Origin: Streptomyces sp. R28
GTDB taxonomy: Bacteria > Actinomycetota > Actinomycetes > Streptomycetales > Streptomycetaceae
Assembly: GCF_041052385.1 (NCBI RefSeq)
Contig: NZ_CP163439.1
Coordinates: forward strand, 8,173,001 to 8,237,000
Direction of reading: 5' to 3'
Length of the DNA: 64,000 nt
Part shown: positions 58,845 to 64,000 of the stretch, one piece after another
Numbering within the stretch: the first letter of the stretch is position 1
Layout of the letters: the number at the start of each line of letters is the position of its first letter
Made by a program: the position numbers and the translations under genes
The notes under the pieces: model-generated
Databases searched by the model: none
Seen by the model: only the letters and a program-made list of their open reading frames with translations
Told to the model about the DNA's origin: nothing

Positions 58845-59120
58845 GAGCAGGCTGTCCTGCTTTCAACCTTATGAATGGTACGGCGCCACCCGGCAGACGC
58901 ATCCGGAGGACACCGTTCGGGACCTTCGGCCCCGACTGCTGGGCGGCTTACCCGGGTGAACGGCCGGCCTCGCACGGCTGATCCCGCCGTTACGGGGGTG
59001 TCGCCGAGCCGTGACGGATGTGACGGGGTCAGGTCACATCCGTCAGGCCCGGCCGCGTCCACACCCGAACGGGTTATTGCGCGACCGTGACGACAGTCAA
59101 AGTTGAGTGATAGCTTCGAA
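58845..59120. other. Intergenic region with divergent promoters
   Basis: No gene is supported. Near the right end, GTGACG (about 59087) and TAGCTT (59111-59116), 18 bases apart, could drive the enoyl-CoA hydratase operon. TCAA-AG-TTGA nearby is a small dyad. The left part should hold the promoter of the anti-sigma-type gene. Confidence 0.35.
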
Positions 59121-59160
59121 GGGTAGAGCTCAAGGGGTAGAGCTCAAGGGGTAGAGCTCA
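59121..59160 (+). repeat. Three 14-base direct repeats upstream of the hydratase gene
   Basis: GGGTAGAGCTCAAG occurs at 59121-59134 and 59135-59148 and, shortened to 12 bases, at 59149-59160. Each unit has the palindrome GAGCTC. The array lies 41 bases before the start codon, downstream of the likely promoter, where it could be an operator array or affect translation. Confidence 0.85.
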
Positions 59161-59201
59161 GTGAGCCAGTGCCCGCCGTCCGCCCGAGGAGGCCGCACGT
59201 C

Positions 59202-60029
59202 ATGAGTCCCTTCACCGGCTCCGCCGCCCGCACCTCCGACTGGAAGCATCTGCGGGTCGAGCACGCCGACGGGGTCGCCACCGTCACCCTCGCCCGTCCC
59301 GAGAAACTCAACGCGCTCACCTTCGGCGCCTACGCCGACCTGCGCGATCTGCTCGCCGAGCTGTCCCGGGAGAGGGCGGTACGGGCCCTGGTGCTGGCCG
59401 GCGAGGGCCGCGGCTTCTGCTCCGGCGGCGACGTCGACGAGATCATCGGCGCGACCCTGTCCATGGACACGGCCCAGCTCCTCGACTTCAACCGGATGAC
59501 CGGGCAGGTCGTGCGGGCCGTACGGGAGTGCCCGTTCCCGGTGATCGCGGCGGTGCACGGGGTGGCCGCCGGGGCCGGAGCGGTACTGGCACTCGCCGCC
59601 GACTTCCGGGTCGTCGACCCCACCGCCCGTTTCGCCTTCCTCTTCACCCGGGTGGGCCTGTCGGGCGGTGACATGGGTGCCGCGTATCTGCTGCCGAGGG
59701 TCGTCGGCCTCGGTCACGCGACCCGCCTGCTCATGCTGGGCGAGCCGGTACGGGCCCCGGAGGCCGAGCGGATCGGCCTGATCAGCGAGCTGACGGACGA
59801 GGGCCAAGCGGACGATGCCGCGCAGGCGCTCGCCCGCCGCCTGGCCGACGGCCCGGCCCTGGCGTACGCCCAGACGAAGGCCCTGCTCACGGCCGAGCTG
59901 GACATGCCACTGGCGGCAGCGGTGGAGATGGACGCCTCGACGCAGGCATTGCTGATGAACGGTGAGGACTACGCCGAATTCCACGCGGCTTTCACGGAGA
60001 AGCGCCCGCCGAAATGGCAGGGGAGGTAG
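59202..60029 (+). CDS. Enoyl-CoA hydratase/isomerase family protein
   Basis: 275-residue crotonase-fold protein. The oxyanion-hole segment GEGRGFCSGGDVDEIIG near residues 68-84 and the second, HGVAAGAGAVLALAADFRVV, are intact; FLFTRVGLSGGDMGAAYLLP and the C-terminal trimerisation part follow. The catalytic positions suit hydratase or a related CoA reaction; the exact one is not clear. GAGGAGG lies before the ATG at 59202. It is followed after three bases by the salicylyl-CoA hydroxylase fusion, so it probably works on aromatic-derived CoA thioesters. Confidence 0.92.
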   Translation: MSPFTGSAARTSDWKHLRVEHADGVATVTLARPEKLNALTFGAYADLRDLLAELSRERAVRALVLAGEGRGFCSGGDVDEIIGATLSMDTAQLLDFNRMTGQVVRAVRECPFPVIAAVHGVAAGAGAVLALAADFRVVDPTARFAFLFTRVGLSGGDMGAAYLLPRVVGLGHATRLLMLGEPVRAPEAERIGLISELTDEGQADDAAQALARRLADGPALAYAQTKALLTAELDMPLAAAVEMDASTQALLMNGEDYAEFHAAFTEKRPPKWQGR

Positions 60030-60032
60030 CGA

Positions 60033-62426
60033 ATGCTCTCGCCCGAGGGGACCGCAACGCCGCCAGGGGCGCGGGGCCGTATCGAATGTGCGGCTACCGC
60101 CGCGGGGGCGCGACCAGCCACAGACAACTCGCAGCCGCCCGCGACGACCGGCCACCCCCTACGAGTCGCCATCATCGGCGGCGGCCCCGGGGGCCTCTAC
60201 GCCGCCGCCCTCCTCAAACGCCTGGACCCCACCCGCGAGGTCACCGTCTGGGAACGCAACGCCCCCGACGACACCTTCGGCTTCGGTGTCGTCCTCTCCG
60301 ACGAAACCCTCGGCGGCATCGAACACGCCGACCCCGTGGTCTACGCGGCCCTGCAGCAGCACTTCACCCGATGGGACGACATCGACATCGTCCACCGCAA
60401 CACCCGCCACACGTCATCAGGACACGGCTTCGCGGCCCTGGGCAGGAAACGCCTCCTGGAGATCCTTCACCACCGCTGCCGTGACCTCGGCGTAGAGCTC
60501 CGCTTCCGCTCCGAGGCTCCGTACCCGGCCTGGCTCGCGGAAACATACGACCTGGTCATCGCCGCAGACGGTGTGCACAGCACCACCCGCGAGGCCTACC
60601 CCCATGTGTTCCGCCCCCATGTGGTCGCCCACCACTGCCGCTACATCTGGCTGGCCGCAGACTTCGCCTTCGACGCCTTCCGCTTCGAGATCGCCGAGAC
60701 CGAACACGGCGTGATGCAACTGCACGGCTACCAGTACGCGGCCGACGCCTCCACGGTGATCGTCGAGATGCGGGAAGAGGTCTGGCAGGCGGCCGGGTTC
60801 GCGGAACTCGACGAGCAGGAGTCCGTCGAGCGCTGCGCCAAGATCTTCGCGGAAGCGCTCCGCGGCCGGCCCCTGAAGTCCAACAAGTCGGCGTGGACCA
60901 CCTTCCGCACCGTCGTCAACGAGCGCTGGTCGCACGAGAACATCGTCCTGCTCGGCGACGCCGCCCACACCGCCCACTTCTCCATCGGCTCCGGCACCAA
61001 GCTCGCCGTCGAGGACGCCCTCGCGCTCGCCGCCTGCCTGGAGGAACAGCCGGACATCGCCGGCGCGCTCAGCGCGTACGAGGAGGAGCGCAAGCCCGTC
61101 GTCGCCTCCACGCAGCGCGCCGCCCGTGCCAGCCTGCAGTGGTTCGAGAACCTCGGCCTCTACCTCGACCAGCGGCCCCGCCAGTTCGCCTTCAACCTCC
61201 TCACCCGCAGCCGCCGCGTCACCCACGACAACCTGCGCCTGCGCGACGCCCATTTCACCGAGGCCGTGGAGCGCGACTTCGGCTGCCCACCCGGCACACC
61301 CCCGATGTTCACGCCGTTCCGGCTGCGCGGCCTGACCCTGCGCAACCGTGTCGTCGTGTCCCCGATGGACATGTACTCGGCCACGGACGGCGTCCCCGGC
61401 GACTTCCACCTGGTCCACCTCGGTGCCCGCGCCCTCGGCGGCGCCGGCCTGGTGATGACCGAGATGGTGTGCGTCAGCCCGGAGGGACGCATCACCCCCG
61501 GCTGCACCGGCCTCTACACCGGTAAGCAGGCCGAGTCCTGGCGGCGGATCGTCCAGTTCGTGCACACCCGGGCACCCGGCACCGCGATCGGCGTGCAGCT
61601 CGGCCACAGCGGACGCAAGGGCTCGACCAAGCTGATGTGGGAGGGCATCGACGAGCCCCTGGAGGACGGCAACTGGCCCCTCGTGGCCCCGTCCCCGATC
61701 CCCTACAAGCCGTACAGCCAGACCCCGCGCGAGCTGACCCGCGCCCAACTCACCGACATCCGCGAGCAGTTCACGGCAGCCGCATGGCGTGCCGCCCGGG
61801 CCGGCTTCGACCTCCTCGAACTGCACTGCGCGCACGGCTACCTGCTCTCCGGGTTCCTCTCCCCGCTGACCAACCGCCGCACGGACGCCTACGGCGGCTC
61901 CCTCGACAGACGGCTGCGCTTCCCGCTGGAGGTCTTCGACGCCGTACGGGGCGTATGGCCCGAGGAGCGGCCCATGACCGTCCGTATCTCCGCCACCGAC
62001 TGGGCCGAGGGCGGGACGACGGCCGAGGACGCCGTCGAGATCGCCCGCGCCTTCGCCGCGCACGGTGCCGACGCGATCGACGTGTCGACCGGGCAGGTCG
62101 TGGCCGACGAGCAGCCGGAGTACGGGCGGTCGTACCAGACGCCGTACGCGGACCGGATCCGCCACGCCACCGGCCTCCCGGTGATCGCCGTCGGCGCGAT
62201 CTCCTCCTGGGACGACGTCAACTCCCTGATCCTGGCGGGCCGTACGGACCTGTGCGCCCTCGCCCGCCCCCATCTCTACGACCCGCACTGGACTCTGCAC
62301 GCCGCGGCCGAGCAGGGCTACGAGGGGCCGGGCGTCCTGTGGCCGGCCCCGTACCGGGCGGGCAGCCGCCGCCCGCAGACCGGACGCACGGACGCCCCCA
62401 AGCCCCGCCTGACGCTCGGAACCTGA
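60033..62426 (+). CDS. Bifunctional salicylyl-CoA 5-hydroxylase/Old Yellow Enzyme-type oxidoreductase
   Basis: 797-residue fusion. Residues about 45-420 form a flavoprotein aromatic hydroxylase like SdgC, which converts salicylyl-CoA to gentisyl-CoA: VAIIGGGPGGLYAAALLKRL, an NADPH/FAD segment in VIAADGVHSTTRE and GDAAHTAHFSIGSGTKLAVE near residue 310. From about residue 425 comes an NADH:flavin oxidoreductase of the Old Yellow Enzyme family (MFTPFRLRGLTLRNRVVVSP, QLGHSGRKG, ELHCAHGYLLSGFLSPLTNR, AYGGSLDRR, LARPHLYDP). The first 40 residues are a low-complexity extension. GGGGAGG precedes the ATG at 60033, three bases after the hydratase stop. PaaX and a CoA ligase nearby fit an aromatic-CoA pathway. 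Confidence 0.9.
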   Translation: MLSPEGTATPPGARGRIECAATAAGARPATDNSQPPATTGHPLRVAIIGGGPGGLYAAALLKRLDPTREVTVWERNAPDDTFGFGVVLSDETLGGIEHADPVVYAALQQHFTRWDDIDIVHRNTRHTSSGHGFAALGRKRLLEILHHRCRDLGVELRFRSEAPYPAWLAETYDLVIAADGVHSTTREAYPHVFRPHVVAHHCRYIWLAADFAFDAFRFEIAETEHGVMQLHGYQYAADASTVIVEMREEVWQAAGFAELDEQESVERCAKIFAEALRGRPLKSNKSAWTTFRTVVNERWSHENIVLLGDAAHTAHFSIGSGTKLAVEDALALAACLEEQPDIAGALSAYEEERKPVVASTQRAARASLQWFENLGLYLDQRPRQFAFNLLTRSRRVTHDNLRLRDAHFTEAVERDFGCPPGTPPMFTPFRLRGLTLRNRVVVSPMDMYSATDGVPGDFHLVHLGARALGGAGLVMTEMVCVSPEGRITPGCTGLYTGKQAESWRRIVQFVHTRAPGTAIGVQLGHSGRKGSTKLMWEGIDEPLEDGNWPLVAPSPIPYKPYSQTPRELTRAQLTDIREQFTAAAWRAARAGFDLLELHCAHGYLLSGFLSPLTNRRTDAYGGSLDRRLRFPLEVFDAVRGVWPEERPMTVRISATDWAEGGTTAEDAVEIARAFAAHGADAIDVSTGQVVADEQPEYGRSYQTPYADRIRHATGLPVIAVGAISSWDDVNSLILAGRTDLCALARPHLYDPHWTLHAAAEQGYEGPGVLWPAPYRAGSRRPQTGRTDAPKPRLTLGT

Positions 62427-62457
62427 GGGCGTACGTCCTGCCCGTGAGGGAGGCCTT

Positions 62458-62943
62458 CTACAGCTCGACCATTCCCGCGGTCAGCGTCGCACCGTCGGCG
62501 GGGTCGATCAGCAGGAGCGCGCCGGTGCGCCGGGAGAGCGCGTAGTCGTCGAGCGCGAGTGGCTCGGCGGTGCGCAGGGCGACCCGGCCGAGGTCGTTCG
62601 CGGTCAGCTCGGCCGCGCCCGCCAGGTCCGGCTCTCCCGGCGCACCGGGCCGCTGTAGGTGCAGCATGACGATGGAGTCCTTGCCGCCGGAGAAAAGGAT
62701 CACCGGCCGCTCGAACTCGCCCGCCGCCTCGCGGAAGATGTGCACCGCCTCGGACTCCAGCGCGTCCAGGTGCGACAGGACGAACTCGGTCACGGTGGTG
62801 CTGCGGTCCTCCCGGGAGAAGCCCAGACCCGCGGAGAGGAAACGGCGGATCTCGTAGCCGTCCAGGACCTCCACGCGGTGTCCCTCGGCCTTCAGACGGT
62901 CACCGAGCAGGCGGGCGATGGTGGTCATCGCAACGGTCCTCAT
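62458..62943 (-). pseudogene. Mosaic of cysC, cysD and cysN fragments (161 codons)
   Basis: One continuous frame made of three sulfate-activation genes. Residues about 6-48 are adenylylsulfate kinase (ARLLGDRLKAEGHRVEVLDG, YEIRRFLSAGLGFSREDR) without its P-loop and with DGD changed to DGY. Residues about 52-97 are the N terminus of sulfate adenylyltransferase subunit 2 (LSHLDALESEAVHIFREAAG, RPVILFSGGKDSIVMLHL) with an intact PP-loop. Residues about 112-159 are the extreme C terminus of subunit 1 (NDLGRVALRTAEPLALDDYA, RTGALLLIDPADGATL). The order matches cysC-cysD-cysN operons, so two internal deletions that kept the frame explain it best. It lacks every complete active site and is probably not a sulfate-activating enzyme. 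Confidence 0.82.
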
Positions 62944-63042
62944 CTCTTACCTGGCGACGACCCGACGGACGCTAGGTAAGAAACTTGAGAAGAGGCGCAG
63001 AGGAGCCTGAGGGTCCGTTGGGGGCACATGGTGTGCCTGAGG

Positions 63043-63855
63043 TCACAGGCCGGCGTACGTGGCTCCCGCGTCCCGCAGACGCTCGTGCAGTCCCCGGAAG
63101 ACGGCCGCCGAGCGGGCGCCCGGCCAGTCCTCGGGCAGCAGCCGGGCGGGCAGGCCGGGGTCGGTGTAGGGGAGGTGGCGCCAGGAGTCCAGGGCGAGGA
63201 GGTAGTCGCGGTAGGCCTCCTCGGGCGGGGTGTCCCGCCGGCGCTCCCAGTCGTGCAGCACGCGCGCGTGGCGGTCCAGGAACGCCTCGTGCTCCTTGGC
63301 GATCGCGGCCAGGTCCCACCAGCGGGATACGGCCTCGGCGGTCGGCGCGAAGCCGAGGTGCTCGCCGCGGAAGAAGTCGACGTATCCCTCCAGCCGCAGC
63401 CGCTGCAGGGTGTGCCGGGCCTCCTCGTAGAGCCGCGCCGGCGCGACCCACACGCCCGGAGCCGCCGTCCCGAAGCCGAGCCCGGCCAGCCGGGAGCGCA
63501 GTACGTGCCGCTTCTGCCGCTCCGACTCCGGCACCGAGAACACGGCGAGCACCCAGCCCTCGTCCTCGGGCGGGGCGGTGGTGTAGATGCGCCGGTCGCC
63601 GTCGTCCAGCAACTGGCGGGCGTCCGGCGACAGTTCGTACCCGGCCGCGCCCTGGGCCGTACGGGCCGGCAGCAGCAGCCCGCGCCGCTTCAGCCGCGAC
63701 ACCGAGGAACGCACTGAAGGGGCGTCCACGCCGACCGCGGCCAGCAGTCTGATCAGCTCGGCGACCGGCACCGGGCCGGGCATATGACGGCCGTAGGCGC
63801 CGTAGAGCGTGACGATGAGAGACCGTGGTGCATGCTGGTCGGACACGTTGATCAT
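63043..63855 (-). CDS. paaX: PaaX family transcriptional regulator
   Basis: 270-residue PaaX-type regulator. The winged helix covers SLIVTLYGAYGRHMPGPVPV and VRSSVSRLKRRGLLLPAR; the central domain has EGWVLAVFSVPESERQKRHV and APGVWVAPARLYEEARHTLQ; the C-terminal domain has the typical WRHLPYTDPGLPARLLPEDWPG. PaaX members bind aryl-CoA intermediates and relieve repression of aromatic degradation genes. Upstream (63871-64000) is the end of an acyl-CoA ligase, 15 bases away on the same strand, and the salicylyl-CoA hydroxylase unit is 1.4 kb off, so salicylyl-CoA or a relative is a plausible ligand, by inference. Start at the ATG at 63855. Confidence 0.92.
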   Translation of the reverse strand: MINVSDQHAPRSLIVTLYGAYGRHMPGPVPVAELIRLLAAVGVDAPSVRSSVSRLKRRGLLLPARTAQGAAGYELSPDARQLLDDGDRRIYTTAPPEDEGWVLAVFSVPESERQKRHVLRSRLAGLGFGTAAPGVWVAPARLYEEARHTLQRLRLEGYVDFFRGEHLGFAPTAEAVSRWWDLAAIAKEHEAFLDRHARVLHDWERRRDTPPEEAYRDYLLALDSWRHLPYTDPGLPARLLPEDWPGARSAAVFRGLHERLRDAGATYAGL

Positions 63856-63870
63856 CTTAGGTCGTACGGA

Positions 63871-64000
63871 TCACTGCCGGTCACTTTGCGGGTCACCACT
63901 CGCGCGCAGCCGAAAACGCTGGAGCTTGCCGGTCGCGGTGCGCGGCAGCGCGTCCAGGAAGACGATCTCGCGCGGACACTTGTACGGCGCCAGCTCGCCC
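63871..64000 (-). CDS. Acyl-CoA/aryl-CoA ligase, C-terminal end (partial)
   Basis: The last 42 codons of an AMP-forming ligase: GELAPYKCPREIVFLDALPR, then TATGKLQRFRLR with the catalytic C-domain lysine of the adenylate-forming family, and a short tail ending SDRQ. The segment fits benzoate- or salicylate-CoA ligases, whose C-terminal domains end in PRTATGKIQRF. The gene enters from the right edge and its stop is 15 bases before the paaX start. With salicylyl-CoA hydroxylase nearby, a salicylate-CoA ligase is a fair guess. Confidence 0.85.
   Translation of the reverse strand, partial: GELAPYKCPREIVFLDALPRTATGKLQRFRLRASGDPQSDRQ

Noticed and set aside
60417..62300. 627-codon minus-strand open frame
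   Set aside because: Antisense to the salicylyl-CoA hydroxylase fusion and without protein-like features.

Overview
The window looks like a Streptomyces chromosome segment. GC is very high in every gene, GTG and TTG starts and 4-base ATGA/GTGA overlaps are common, and several families are actinobacterial favourites (SepF-like protein, MerR/HxlR/MarR/PaaX regulators each beside one target, F420-type LLM oxidoreductase, Hen1-Pnkp RNA repair, salicylyl-CoA hydroxylase). I see no tRNA, rRNA, CRISPR array, complete insertion sequence, replication origin or prophage. Region 1 (1-19.2 kb, all minus strand) is one long, tightly packed exopolysaccharide operon. Read in its own direction it encodes a polyprenyl-phosphate sugar transferase, an AlgD-like nucleotide-sugar dehydrogenase, a WcaI-like glycosyltransferase, two Wzz-type chain-length proteins (the first carries a frameshift), an asparagine-synthase-like amidotransferase, a two-domain oxidoreductase, a heparinase II/III-type lyase, a beta-helix lipoprotein, a Wzy-type polymerase, a GT4 glycosyltransferase, a sugar C-methyltransferase and a glucose-1-phosphate cytidylyltransferase that runs off the left edge. 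Together they suggest a Wzy-dependent, uronic-acid-containing polymer with a C-methylated branch sugar. Region 2 (19.2-34.1 kb) is a mosaic of short accessory units and relics: decayed hydrolase and aldo/keto reductase pieces, a dihydrofolate-reductase-like protein, an aromatic-acid MFS importer with a secreted esterase, a DUF899 protein, an epoxide hydrolase broken by an in-frame TGA, an SDR/MerR divergent pair, a P450/flavin monooxygenase pair, a RidA/HxlR divergent pair, a small lipoprotein and a lipoprotein beta-carbonic anhydrase. Region 3 (34.1-44.3 kb) holds a giant FAD/Fe-S oxidoreductase, a MarR/YceI divergent pair with matching palindromes, a polytopic membrane protein and a fused molybdopterin nitrate reductase/flavoprotein behind a GlnR-type box. 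Region 4 (44.5-58.9 kb) resembles conserved core: SepF-like protein, an AAA ATPase overlapping a MazG-type hydrolase, small hypothetical proteins, an LLM oxidoreductase, the Hen1-Pnkp RNA-repair operon (Pnkp frameshifted between phosphatase and ligase), a convergent SPFH/NAD-kinase-like operon with twin palindromes, arginine deiminase plus ornithine carbamoyltransferase, and an anti-sigma-type ATPase. Region 5 (59.1-64 kb) is an aromatic-acid unit: enoyl-CoA hydratase, bifunctional salicylyl-CoA 5-hydroxylase/oxidoreductase, a PaaX regulator and the end of an acyl-CoA ligase. Between them lies a remarkable 161-codon mosaic of cysC, cysD and cysN fragments. Three otherwise recognisable genes carry single lesions (two indels, one TGA); some may be sequence errors and should be resequenced before they are called pseudogenes.
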